The notes under the pieces: model-generated | Databases searched by the model: none | What the model was told of the DNA's origin: nothing | The model's input: only the letters and a program-made list of their open reading frames with translations | Made by a program: the position numbers and the translations under genes | Origin: Medicago truncatula | Taxonomy: Eukaryota; Streptophyta; Magnoliopsida; Fabales; Fabaceae | Length of the DNA stretch: 64,000 nucleotides | Direction: 5' to 3' | Assembly: GCF_003473485.1 (NCBI RefSeq) | Contig: NC_053044.1 | Span: 52,120,091-52,184,090, forward strand | Shown: positions 48,688-59,438 of the stretch, piece after piece | Layout: the number at the start of each line of letters is the position of its first letter | Position numbering within the stretch: position 1 is the first letter of the stretch

Positions 48688-49774
48688 GGTTGAGTCGTTT
48701 GCATCAAGTATCACTTTCAATTATTTCTCTCACTCTTACAGCCATCTTTATAGTCGTCCATTGAAAACTACAAACACCCAAAGGTGAGTTTATAGATTTT
48801 CTCAATTTTATAAATCAACATTTCTATTTAAAAAGAGATAGACGTATAAAATAAAATATATTTATATATAGTAGACAAAAAAAACATTACTTAGACACCT
48901 ATCGGTCTTTTGATTAATGATTTTTTCCTTATTAAAAAAAAATACATGTATTTTATGACATTTTTACTTACATTTTTTATGAAATTTTTCCAATATCTTT
49001 AATCTCTTACTTAATTATAGATCTGGGTCCCCTGCTGTTTTTTTTTAATAAAAAATAACATACATATATAATATGTAGTCGTAGACAAAAATACCGGGTC
49101 AATTTCAAAAACTACTGTATAAAAATCAATATTATATTGTTAATTGGTATGTACTGCAAGTAATCAACTACTATTTATCAACATGCATGATTTGATGATT
49201 GTTGTTTTTATAAAAAAAAATTGAACGGAAGCATATACCGCAGATGTCTCCAAACTTTTTGGTAAAGTTCATTTGACAAGAAACTAGCTAGCTAGGGCAA
49301 CTACATATACGGTTGGTGCTCAAAAGATTCTGATGTTACTATTCAATAAGTTATTAGTAATGATAACATAAGTTTGTTTCCTAAAAATAAAGCATTTAAA
49401 CATATATTGCTTTATTTTAAACACAATTTTAATCCGTTCAAGTTTATAAATTCAAGCTGAATTAAAATTGAGTCAAAAGAAAAAGTTGAATTTGAATCGT
49501 TTTCCTGAGTTTTAAATTAAACGTTTACGCAAACACAGATCATGTATGTATATTTATTTATAATTATATATGACCTATGTTAAGTGCACTGCACAACACT
49601 ACACTCAGTCAAGGAAACAGGTAGTTCTTTCATTTTCGTTTACCTTTTACCATATATTATAATTGGTCATCGTGAAATATGAAAAAAAAAACCAAATACG
49701 TTTAATAAACATTATATACGTGCCTTCAAGCAATGCTTTATTTGGCGTGAAATATCTTAACAACTAAAAAGTGA
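48688..49774. other. Upstream flank of GLR-B
   Basis: Holds the GLR-B promoter (next few hundred bases), then AT-rich DNA. The part from about 49280 is one half of a segmental duplication with 53215-53975. Confidence 0.5.
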
Positions 49775-49790
49775 CGTGAGTCCGATTCAC
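49280..49790. repeat. Segmental duplication, copy 1
   Basis: Shares ordered blocks with 53215-53975: 'ctacatatacgg', 'attgctttattttaaacaca', 'taagtgcactgcac', 'aatacgtttaataaacatta' and 'gaaatatcttaa'. No gene lies in either copy. Confidence 0.75.
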
Positions 49791-50185
49791 GACCTTCGTA
49801 CGATGGACACATCTTAAATTCTACTGGATAAGGGTCCAGACTAATAGATCACGACCGTGTGGTCCGGATCCAATGCTAGAGGACCACCAAGATGGTCACA
49901 CCTATTCCTCAGGATAACTGTTCCGGCGATGGATTGACAGACAAAAACGCTATTTATCTCCTATATATACCAATGCGTAGCATTGGATCACGTAGCACAC
50001 TTCTTAGTTCTTCTTACCATATTTTAACTGCATTCTCTCTTGATCTCTTATTAACTTGGAGTACATGCAGGGACAACACCCTCCCTCTAATGGAGAAGTA
50101 CTCATGGCGGATCGTAATGAACGACAAAAAACTCAATCCTTCTACACAACATATCTCAACCCAACAAACAATCTTCCTATAAGTC
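49791..50185 (+). mobile_element. Probable LTR retrotransposon fragment (solo LTR-like)
   Basis: The sequence has higher GC than its surroundings, with 'tctcttgatctcttattaac', 'ttggagtacatgcagggaca' and 'acaccctccct', a layout seen at the R/U5 part of Ty3/gypsy LTRs in legumes. The short plus-strand frame (49892-50182) is not a recognised protein. Confidence 0.4.
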
Positions 50186-50481
50186 CAGCTAGATCACATC
50201 CTAAAAAAGAACAAATATATTAGTATATATCAAAATTCTAATAGAGCTTACTATTTTTCCGTCAAACAAATGAAAAAATAGTAAGTACTTTATATTTATA
50301 GAGAATATTATTAAAGAGAATAAAAATGAAAAAATTATATACTTCCAATAGAGCTTAGTTAGATTAACTCAAAACTAGAGCTTAATTAGATCCCATCAAA
50401 TCATGACATCGTCAATCTATATTATAATAATTGATCCTTTCAGGGAAAAAAATATTATTCCTATGATTAAAATAACCTACA

Positions 50482-50627
50482 GTTCCCGTGACAGTTTAAC
50501 TCATTTGGTAAGGAATAATACATTATGTATGCAGGGGTAGGGGTTCGAACCCCAAACACCCCACTTTTTCATCTTTAAGGTGAATTTCTCCAGCCGCTAA
50601 ACTACTTGATAAAAAAATAAAAATAAT
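50482..50627 (+). mobile_element. tRNA-derived SINE with 11-base target-site duplication
   Basis: A box 'gtttaactcatttggtaagg', B box 'ggggttcgaacccc', then 'ctccagccgctaaactactt' and an A-rich tail. Flanked by identical 'aataacctaca' at 50471-50481 and 50628-50638. About 146 bases, probably the full-length form of the family. Confidence 0.9.
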
Positions 50628-50638
50628 AATAACCTACA

Positions 50639-51199
50639 TGTATTACTATATTGCTACTGCTAACTTCACAAATATATATATCATATATGTGTGTTGAAAG
50701 CTATACAACATGAATTTAGTAATAGGTTGATAACAAGAACACATTTTTTTAGTACACTAATTTTTTACAGGCTAATATTTACACGAATTAAAAAAAAAAA
50801 AACTAAATCAATGTGAGTCTCGTATAAATTTAAAAAAAAAATATTGAAAGCCTGATTTATTGCTTTTTCTTTTAGAAAAATGTAAAAGACTTATTGAGTC
50901 GCACAAATTATATTATATAGACTTATAAAAAAAAAAAAAAGTAGTAGACTGATCTGGCTCCAGCTATTTCAATCGTTGCGGCAAACAAAATAACACACAG
51001 TCAATGATATTCACGGTAGCTATGCGTACAGAAACAAGAAGGAAAAAAAAAAACAGTTCTCTGGAATATTCTTCGATGTTAACTTTTTATTTTTATTTTT
51101 ATTTACAACTAATAAAACGAATACATAACCACGAAAAAACGTTTTGAATAACACAAGGAATGTTAAAACAGAACCCAACTAGTTTAGACAATGTTACAA
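50639..51199. other. AT-rich intergenic stretch
   Basis: No gene. Several A-runs (near 50790 and 50928-50940). The distal end merges into decayed LINE 3' sequence. Confidence 0.4.
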
Positions 51200-51600
51200 T
51201 GCCAAAACCGAACAAGGCAACAAAAAATTACATGCTCTAATACTCAAACAAACCAGGGATTAACTCACCAATTGTGAAATGCCATCTGAATCCTCCTTAT
51301 CATTAAAAATCATATTGTTTCCTTTCTCTCCAAATTCTCTAAACACATGAAAACCATATTAAATGTAAAGCTGATCAAAGAGATTTTGAGTTACCGCTCA
51401 TTTGATCAAACTAGAGAAAGTTATTAGACACACAAATAGAATCAACATAAGAGATGTTAAGCTATAGCCGATGCCAAACCAAACCAAAAACGAGACAACC
51501 CACAAAAAGATGATATGCCAACTCGACCAAGCCACAATTAGCCACACATAAGTGAAAGTCCTGACGAAGAATGCCTTACACGAATAAGTTAACTTTGATT
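51200..51600 (-). pseudogene. Decayed LINE ORF2 C-terminal fragment
   Basis: Minus-strand translation in shifting frames gives pieces such as 'HLIWFSCV', 'RIWRERKQYDF' and 'AYHLFVGCLVFGLVW'. These recall the zinc-binding reverse-transcriptase C-terminus (zf-RVT) of plant L1-type LINEs. Stops and frameshifts are frequent. Confidence 0.55.
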
Positions 51601-52589
51601 GAAATCCGATTACGAACGATGTTAATGTGCATATTATTATTATTTTCAAAATTGCTTTTTTTTTTTTTTTTTTTTTTTTTACCTTTTTCAGAATATTTTC
51701 AAAATTGCTCCGAAGTACTTCAATTTATTTTAACATGCTAAAGTCTTCTTCTTTTTCTTTCTTCAGTAAAAAAAAATAAAAATCTTCTCTTTTTTCCCAT
51801 AAAGAAATTGATCCTTTAAATTTGACAACACATCAACATCAATGTTTTTAGATTTCGTTTATATCGATAGATAGCTTGAAAGATTTCATAGAGTTTACTC
51901 TTTCTTTTCTTTTGAGAGTGATGATTATCTAAGATAAACAATTTTCGTTGTTGTAGAAATTGTTTTCTCCATATTTATTTGGCTGGATCTAAATGGGAAT
52001 GAGAATGAGAGACAATATATTAACTTTTTAATGAGTAATTCAGAACATGACATTTTTAAGTTAGGTGAGGGATGAATTGACGATGAATACTTCAGTAGTG
52101 TGAAAATGGGATTAAGTACAGTCACACATAAGTATAAGATCGTACCTTGGTCAATGTTCGTTAAACATTTGAACCTGTTTCGACTCTCACGAGCTCCCAA
52201 AATTCAATTATCTTAAACATTTTATAGGAAAAAAAGACGTAAGAAATAAAATAATTATATTTATATATAGTACATCTTTAACTAAAACTGTCCATTAAAT
52301 AAATAGATTTTAATTTTATAAAATGTACATAGAACAACACGTGGCTTTTAAGCTTTGGTAGAGTAGAATTCATTATATACGTAGTATATACAATTTTTTT
52401 TAAGGAAATGTAGTATATACATTATATTTGTATGAAAATGAAAATAATATATATGAAAATAGAATATTTACTTACTGCCTATCTATGTTTTTTCGTAAGA
52501 TGACAAAATAGAATTATAATAGAAAAATTAATCAAAACATAAAAAGTGTTAAGATTGAGAAGATACAAAAGTCAAGAGATAAATGCGCC
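51601..52589. other. Gene-free stretch with a long T-run
   Basis: A T-run of about 23 bases lies at 51658-51680. The rest is AT-rich. The frame at 51925-52200 (-) has no recognisable domain. Confidence 0.4.
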
Positions 52590-52890
52590 AAAACATAGCG
52601 GCGCTATATATCAACCTAAATAAACAATAATCAAAATCCAAACGTAGTCACACCTAAACACATTAGCAGTTGAGTACTCCAAATGACAAAAATTATAGGA
52701 GAACCCCTTAGCCTTATTTTCAATCCAAGATTAAACCAAAAGCTTCGCCAAATCAACAACATGATCACTAAACCTATCTTGATTACCAAAAACAACTTGG
52801 TTTCGCTGCTTTCAAATATTCCATAAGCAACCCATTCATATTGAATGAAGACACTCCTTCACTTTTTCCATGGAAAACCAATTTTATAAA
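52590..52890 (-). pseudogene. Second decayed LINE ORF2 C-terminal fragment
   Basis: The minus strand yields 'LWNIWKQRNQVVFGN', 'DHVVDLAKLLV' and 'SWIENKAKGFSYNFCHLEYS', a typical C-terminal end of a plant LINE reverse transcriptase ORF. One stop interrupts the frame. It is not the same copy as the 51.2-kb piece. Confidence 0.65.
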
Positions 52891-53214
52891 TTAAGTAACA
52901 TGCCTATAGTCATTGATGATCAACAAAGCACAATTTATGCCTAATCAAGATGAAACATTTAGTCATAATTTACGATTTATGCCTATTTAAAATTATTTCG
53001 GTGATCATTTATCTTATTTATTTGTAAAACTTGTGTTATTTATCTTTTATTTTTCTCATTTAGATATTGGTAAGGTGGTTGTAGATAGTTTCCATCAGAA
53101 TAGAAAAGACACTTTTTATTTTTTATTTTATTTATCGTGGTTGTATTCATTATTTGTTTAGTCCAAATTTTTTGGTATAGTTCAATAGGTAACAAGTTAA
53201 AGTAGTGACTCATT

Positions 53215-53975
53215 ATTTAGCTAGGGAAGCTACATATACGGCTGAAAAATCTATTTCTAGCTAATGATATAACATATTTGTTTTCATAAAAATTAAAATA
53301 AAAAATTAAACATATATATTGCTTTATTTTAAACACAATTTTATCCCATTCAAAAATTTATAAATTCAAGTTGAATTAGAATTGAGTCAAAATAAAAAGT
53401 TAAATTAGAATCGTTTTCTTGAGTTAAATCAAATGTTTATGAAACACGCATATCATCTCTATAATATTTATCTTGTCAAAAAAAAAAAAAAATCTCTATA
53501 ATGTTTACAGGGCCGTCCCTAAGAATTGGGAGGCTCGGCTCTGGGAATGAAAAGAGGTAAGTGATAAAATCAAAACGTATTTTTTTTAAAAGAGCAATGT
53601 TCTAAAAATTGAGGCCCATGACTGAGGGAAGCTCAGCTCTGTTGAGCTGTTTGCACCCGTCAGGGCCGTGCCTGAATATTTATATCTCCTTTCAAAAAAA
53701 AAATCTCTATAATATTTATATCTGATGCATGTGACTTATGTTGAGTGCACTGCACTACATGACTACACAGTCAAGGAAATGTTATAGTTCTTTCATTTTC
53801 GTTTACTTTTTCCATGTCATATTTTAATTTGTCCTCTCCTCATGAAATAAGAAAAAACAAATACGTTTAATAAACATTATATACATTTGTCAAAAAAATA
53901 AATAAAAATTATACATCGTACAGCAGCACTGCTCTCTTTTTTGGCGCGAAATATCTTAAAAAATAAAAAGTGACG
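53215..53975. repeat. Segmental duplication, copy 2, with later insertions
   Basis: Partner of 49280-49790 in the same order and orientation. It is about 250 bases longer, mainly because of the nested insert at 53470-53710. Confidence 0.75.
53470..53710. mobile_element. Nested insert flanked by repeated 'tctctataat' sites
   Basis: The host motif 'atctctataatatttat' appears three times (about 53454, 53492 and 53700 on). Between the first two lies a SINE-tail-like 'cttgtcaaaaaaaa' run. Between the last two lies a segment beginning 'agggccgtccctaagaattg' and ending with 'gtcagggccgtgcctgaata' and a second A-tail. Two successive insertions at nearly the same target are likely. Confidence 0.6.
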
Positions 53976-54291
53976 AACAAAGATCAAGCAGTATATATGC
54001 TCGGATACGTAAAATTTAAATATCATATATCAGCTACATTTTCTGTTTGACTCATCATACCAGCTACATAGAAATTTTCCAAGTTATATAATATGAACGC
54101 TTATGTAACATGTATGTCACGGTTATTATTTTTTATTCAACTGTGTGTTTGAAACTTGGAAATGACGAGAACTAATATTATTCTTTTAAAGGGAAATGTT
54201 ATGAGCATTTTATCTAACATTCACTCTCTTATTAGATGAAACATATGCGAATCCTATTATTTTATGTGAGATTAACTTTCAAAGTACGCGA

Positions 54292-55262
54292 GATTGAGGA
54301 GGTTGGTGGTCCCTTTTGAATTGTGTGAGATTGAGGAGGTTGTGAAGGAGTGTGATGGTGATAAAAGCCCGGGGCCGGATGACTTTAATTTTGCTTTTGT
54401 CAAGAAGTTTTGGTACTTATTGAAGAATGAAATTAGAATTATGTTTGATCAATTTCATGCTAATGAGGTGGTGCCGAAAAGCTTGTTGGCATACTTTGTG
54501 GCTTTAATTCCAAAGATTCACTCTCCATTGAAACTTAAAGATTTTAGACCAATTTCCTTGCTTGGTTGCTTGTACAAACTTCTTTCGAAGGTGCTTGTTA
54601 GAAGGTTGGCTAAAGTGATGGATACAATCACTCATTTCTCCACTGTGAGTTTGCTATAGGGGTGTGGGATGGATTGTTTTGCTGGCTGGGTTTTAATTTT
54701 GTGTCACCCCCTAACTCGTTCATTCATTGGAAATGTTGGAATGGTAATTCTACTAACAAGAGAATCTGTAATGGTTTCCGGTTAATTTGGCATGCGGCGG
54801 TTTGGAGTATTTGGAGGGCAAGAAATGATAGTATTTTCAAGAATTTAATCTATAATGTTGAGGGGTTGGTGGAAGCAATCAAGGTTCTGTCGTGGAGATG
54901 GACATTGACTCGTGTTAAGGGGCCGGCATGATTGTTCTATGAATGGTGTTGGAATCCGAAAGAATGCCTTTCGCGTTAGGATTTCAGTGTAGGTGGTTGA
55001 CGGAGTTTGAGGCTGGGGTATGCTGGTTTTCTGCTACTCTTGTGTTAGGTCTGCAGTCCTTTTGGTATATGGCAGTCTCATGTCCGTGACAGCAGCAGAT
55101 GAGGCATTTTTTTTTTCTCCCTTTTTTCCTGGTTTTTGCGCGTTTTCTGTTTGGTTTTTGCTTGCTGTTTGGCTGGTTTTTCGGCTAGTGTTGCCTGCAT
55201 GTTTTGGTGTGTTTCTTACACACTCGCGCCGTGATAAATTTGCTGTTTCTAAAATATATAAA
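54292..55262 (+). pseudogene. 5'-truncated, internally deleted LINE with target-site duplication
   Basis: Flanked by 11-base duplications 'aaagtacgcga' at 54281-54291 and 55263-55273. The first frame (to 54659) carries the start of a non-LTR reverse transcriptase: 'GDKSPGPDDFNFAFVKKFW', 'LLAYFVALIPKI', 'LKDFRPISLLGCLYKLLSKV'. The next (54662-54931) is the C-terminal end, with 'FRLIWHAAVWSIWRARNDSI'. The catalytic FxDD part and everything between is missing. A 3' UTR follows, with a T-rich part near 55110. Confidence 0.85.
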
Positions 55263-55343
55263 AAAGTACGCGATTTATATGAATTTCATTTAATAAAATA
55301 AGAAAATGAATGTTGATGTCTTAATGATAATATTAAAATAAAA

Positions 55344-55456
55344 GCAGGGATATTGCATATTATATGCAGGGGTCGGGGTTCGAACCCCGGACACCCTATT
55401 TCTCTACAATTAAATTGTGTGAGCTCTAGCCACTAAGCTACTTGACAAAAAAAAAA
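55344..55456 (+). mobile_element. 5'-shortened SINE with 15-base target-site duplication
   Basis: The A box is missing. It begins 'gcagggatattgcatattat', keeps the B box 'cggggttcgaaccccg', and ends 'ctagccactaagctacttga' plus an A-tail. Flanked by identical 'aatattaaaataaaa' at 55329-55343 and 55457-55471. Same family as the 50482-50627 copy. Confidence 0.85.
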
Positions 55457-55471
55457 AATATTAAAATAAAA

Positions 55472-56737
55472 ACGTTTCAAACGAACTAATACAACGATCT
55501 AATTTGTCTTTATTATTCAAAGTATGCGTCTAATCTAACTTGTTAAAATAAGAGACTTTTACCAACGATAATTTGGTCTAACGAAAAAGGGTTAGATCCC
55601 CACAATATACGATGAACTAGTGTTATAATCCTTTACCACCCATCAGTGCCTCAAATCGGATTACTTCCAAATTCCAATCCAATGAAGAGAAATAAGATGA
55701 AATGCTACCGTATATAAATATTCACTTTAAATAGTTTCTTGTTTATTGTTGACATATAATAAATGAACACAAAATTGAAAATGAAATTAGCTGGAAAATA
55801 TTTTCTTAAAGTATCAGTGCCCTAAATTACCAATATTGCGCTTCAAAATGGAAAAAACTAATGTGTTTTTATAATTTTTGAGGGAGTGTTTTTATATTTG
55901 TATATTTGACATTTATGTTAGGTGAATAAGTTTTTACTTTTTCTTAAATAGAAAAATATATTACTCCCACGTCTTTAATTATAAGTCGTTTTTGAAAAAA
56001 AAAAAATTATCCAAATTATTAATCCTCATTTTTTACAAAAAAAAAAAAAATCCTCATATTTTTATTCTTAAAAATATATCATCTTTCATTTTTGCCCCTC
56101 TCTTTACAATGTCACGGGTGTAGCTTTTTGACTAAAAAAAAATAAAAAATTCAGGAATTAAAAATTAAGAGGGACTAAAATAAAAATATTTATTTAAAAA
56201 TTAAAATTTATTTTACCCTGATATAAATAAATGAAACAAATTATATACTCCCAACAGAGAGCTTAGTTAGATTAAGTCAGAACAGTAGAGCTTAACTAGT
56301 CCCGTCAAAAGACATCGTCAATCTATATTCTAGTATTTTTCCGTGAGGATCTATATAGTATTAGTAAAAAAAAATAAAAAAAATTGACAGGCTTATAGTA
56401 TTAGTCTTGAAGAATGTTGTTCACACTTCACTCAATGCTATGAAACACTGGTAATTTACCAATATAATCTCATCGGCAGATAACTGCTGATACATTTTAA
56501 TCGACGACAGTTAACTGTTGATGGACATTTACATTTTTATAAGTGTGAACAACAATTTTCAAAAGTATTAGTCATGATCCTTTCGGAAAAATAGTATTAC
56601 TAATGATAAAAAAATTAAAAAAAAAAAACACTTGTATAATATGCTGAAAGCCAAGAAAAAAATTCAATTTTTTTATAACAAAAAATTAAAAAAGAATATT
56701 TTGGGTCTCCATATCGTAATTGTTTGTTAGAGAATAA
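55472..56737. other. AT-rich intergenic stretch
   Basis: No gene. A Stowaway-like left end ('actcccacgtctttaattat') lies near 55963. Several A-runs. Confidence 0.4.
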
Positions 56738-57065
56738 TTTAGAAAGCATTTAATATTACACACAAATAGTAAGTTTCTTATAAAATTACATGTGACAGTA
56801 TTTAGAATGAAATCGTTAATAGAATGACATTGTAACTGGTTCCTAAGCTTTTTTCTTTTGACAATATCCTAAAATATTCTTAGAAATAAATTTCTCTTTA
56901 TAAAAAATAGCTATTGATTTGGAAATCTTTTTTTTTTTTGGTGGTGTGATTTTGAAATAATTTAATATTACAGACAAATAGTAGGTTTCTTTAAAAAATT
57001 ATATGTGAACGTATTTAATATGAAATCGTTAATAGAAATGTTTCCTAAAATGTTCTTAGAAATCG
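56738..57065. repeat. Imperfect tandem duplication upstream of the first dirigent gene
   Basis: Two diverged copies, about 56738-56890 and 56955-57065, share 'tttaatattaca', 'acaaatagtaagtttctt' against 'acaaatagtaggtttctt', and 'gaaatcgttaatagaa'. Confidence 0.7.
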
Positions 57066-57179
57066 ATAATTTGAAGGTTTATAAGATAATTTGAAGACCA
57101 CTTTTAGGAAAGTATATACACTAAAATGGAAGTTTTATGAAAGTATATATGATACTCTATTAAGTTACCATAAACAACA

Positions 57180-57290
57180 CATACAATGAATGAAACCAGA
57201 TTTTCGATTCAAGAGCATGGCATTCATTATCCATATATATATATAACACTCCCCACACTCAATGAGATATTTGCATCAAAAAACAAAAAT
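57180..57290 (+). promoter_or_regulatory. Proximal promoter and leader of dirigent gene 1
   Basis: A TATA box 'tatatatatataac' lies near 57233-57246. The block resembles 60041-60148 in front of dirigent gene 2: 'caatgaatgaaaccagattt' against 'caatgaatgaatccagattc', and 'gagatatttgcatcaaa' against 'gagatattttcatcaaa'. Conserved spacing suggests shared regulation. Confidence 0.65.
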
Positions 57291-57860
57291 ATGGAGAGCA
57301 AAACAATCTTCTTAGTTCTAACCCTATTTTTATGCAGCATCACAATTCCAGTGAATTCTGAATACCATTCTGAGGGAACCCTAAAAAGTCTTCATCTAAA
57401 AGAGAAAGTAACACATCTTCATTTCTACCTCTTTGACATCCTTAGTGGAAACAAACCCACTGCAGTACAAATTGCACAACCAGACACCACCGTTGGACCA
57501 AAATCAGCAACACCATTTGGCCATGTGTATGCAATTGATGATCCTTTAAGAGAGGGACCAAATAAAAGTTCTAAAGTGATTGGAAATGCACAAGGTCTTT
57601 ATTTATCTTCGAGTCAAAGTGAAAATCTTTCACTTGTTTTGTACGCTGATTTTGGTTTCACCACAGGGAAATTCAAAGGGAGTTCAATTAGTGTGTTTTC
57701 GAGGAATCCTATTACTGAAACAAATCGTGAATTGGCTGTTGTTGGTGGAAGAGATAAATTTAGATTTGCTAGAGGATTTGTTCAAGTTAAGACTCATTCT
57801 CTTAATTACAAAAATGGTGATGCCATTCTTGAGTATCATGTTACTCTTCTTCACTACTAG
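57291..57860 (+). CDS. Dirigent protein 1
   Basis: Intronless, 189 aa. The ATG at 57291 is chosen because it begins a clean signal peptide ('TIFLVLTLFLCSITIPVNS', to about residue 22) and lies after the TATA box; the frame continues upstream into the promoter. The mature part is a full dirigent domain: 'LHFYLFDILSGNKPTAVQIA', 'TPFGHVYAIDDPLREGP', 'GNAQGLYLSSSQ', 'ADFGFTTGKFKGSSISVFSR', 'ELAVVGGRDKFRFARGF', ending 'YHVTLLHY'. Dirigent proteins are secreted eight-stranded beta-barrels that steer phenoxy-radical or quinone-methide coupling in lignan and related synthesis. In legumes some relatives act as pterocarpan synthases; this cannot be told from sequence alone. Tandem partner of 60149-60715. 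Confidence 0.95.
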   Translation: MESKTIFLVLTLFLCSITIPVNSEYHSEGTLKSLHLKEKVTHLHFYLFDILSGNKPTAVQIAQPDTTVGPKSATPFGHVYAIDDPLREGPNKSSKVIGNAQGLYLSSSQSENLSLVLYADFGFTTGKFKGSSISVFSRNPITETNRELAVVGGRDKFRFARGFVQVKTHSLNYKNGDAILEYHVTLLHY

Positions 57861-58261
57861 TGTGTGAGAAAATAATGTATGGAAATTTTCTTCCATAATT
57901 AGGAGAAAATAATAATAATACTAGTATATAGTAATTTTCTTCAATCTTTTTATGTTTTTAATTAGTTTTAAATTATTATTATTATTATTATATGATCTTT
58001 ACTTTATTTGAGTTAAAATAATCTTTACAAAATGAACTGATATCATACAATCAAAAGTATTTAAGACCAAAAAGACACTCAAATGTATTTATTGTGAGAG
58101 GTTTCCATTTATGCAATATGATTTTAATTGAAGACAAATCTCAAAATCTGGTTGAATTAATTATAGTTTATTCACTTTTTTTTTTTTACTAAATCTGCTT
58201 CAATTAAACAGAAAAAAAAAATTAATTAAAGAAAGTCTCTATGATCATAGCTCAGTTGAGA

Positions 58262-58610
58262 TTTTTTTTTTATGAACGCTCAATTGATACTTGATAAGAC
58301 ATCGAATAATATATTCAGGAGGGTTCAAACCCCAAATATTTTATTTATGGGAAATGCTAACCGGTGCCCCGGGGGCACTGGTTAAGGATATGAAAAAGGA
58401 AATTATATAGTAATTAATGCATTGAAATTGTGTAATTAATTGATAATAAAGTCAAAAACAGTTTCCTTTTATGGTAATAATTCCCTTTTATGGTATGCTT
58501 AACCAGTGCCCCGGGACCACGGGTTAGCAGGACCCTTTATTTATTCATATCAAAAAGGTGAATTTGTAGCGATCAGACTAGACTACTCGACAAAAAATGC
58601 TAATAATAAA
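58262..58610 (+). mobile_element. SINE interrupted by a MITE
   Basis: Head 'gctcaattgatacttgataa', B box 'agggttcaaacccc', then the MITE at 58349-58535, then the SINE tail 'caaaaaggtgaatttgtagc' and 'agactactcgacaaaaaa'. The two halves join smoothly if the MITE and one copy of its 9-base duplication are removed. Confidence 0.75.
58349..58535. mobile_element. Mutator-like MITE nested in a SINE, 9-base target duplication
   Basis: Inverted ends of about 40 bases: left 'gctaaccggtgccccggggg' and 'cactggttaag', right 'gcttaaccagtgccccggga' and 'cacgggttagc'. It is flanked by identical 'tttatttat' at 58340-58348 and 58536-58544. The 9-base duplication and long ends fit Mutator-type MITEs. Confidence 0.9.
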
Positions 58611-59098
58611 AAATAATATTTACCAAGAGTTAACGTGTATACTAATCTATTGGTTGATAAGAGCTCTAACATAGCTCCAAATTATCAAACTCTACTAGAA
58701 AAACTAAAGTTAGAGAGGGTAAGAGTATGTGACTAAAGTAACAACATAATTCTGTCACAAATGAATTTAGCGAAAAATTGAGTGACACGTCCAAATTCAT
58801 AACCAAAATATTTTAAAGCATACACATAAGCAATCAAACAACTCTCAACAATTTGTGACGATCTTGAACATTTTTTCGGTTATATGGAAATCTTAAAGAC
58901 TTATAGTTTGGTGTATAATTAGACGTACTATTATGACTAATGCCTAACATGTGCGAAGAGGCTTTACTTCATATATTACTTGCCCGATTTGTATTGAATC
59001 CATTATTCACACATTCCGTGAATGCAGTCTGTTTTGGATTTATGGTAGAAGCTGGGAAACTAGAACATTATCATGACAACTAGGGTATATATATATTG

Positions 59099-59229
59099 AA
59101 GAATAGTGGATAATTTACCTCAACCAATAAACATTCATCTTTTTAGATGGTATCCATGAACTGTCTTGACTCTACCAATAAATTGCTTATTTTCATTGAT
59201 TGGTGGGTAAATTACCCACCATTCTTTAA
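59099..59229. mobile_element. Short MITE with about 24-base inverted ends
   Basis: The left end 'gaatagtggataatttacc' and right end 'gggtaaattacccaccattc' are near complements. 131 bases, no coding capacity. Confidence 0.65.
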
Positions 59230-59421
59230 AGGTAATTTAGAAAAAACCGAACGGTATTAATTTTTATGAATCGTAGACTTAAGATATTGTAAGGACAACT
59301 AGAAACATGGCTGTATTTGAAAACAAACAAAATTCAATTATTGAAATGGTGATTTAAATTTGTCACAGATCGCAAGAAGTGGTAGAATTAAAAAGTTCGA
59401 AAATTTATTAACCCCCTAGTC

Positions 59422-59438
59422 CACACACACACACACAC
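59422..59438. repeat. CA microsatellite
   Basis: Eight uninterrupted CA units, usable as a length-polymorphic marker. Confidence 0.85.

Noticed and set aside
48687..48720. Extended GLR-B start at 48720
   Set aside because: That codon is TTG. The ATG at 48687 gives a signal peptide matching that of GLR-A.
49892..50182. 96-codon frame near 50 kb as a protein gene
   Set aside because: Sequence context is LTR-like, and no Gag or Pol motif is present in it.
55020..55301. 93-codon frame after the LINE C-terminus as a separate gene
   Set aside because: It lies in the LINE 3' UTR and runs over the target-site duplication; composition is Phe/Val/Leu-rich without a domain.
59422..59438. CRISPR-like or other structured array
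   Set aside because: It is a plain CA microsatellite; no spaced repeats occur anywhere in the window.
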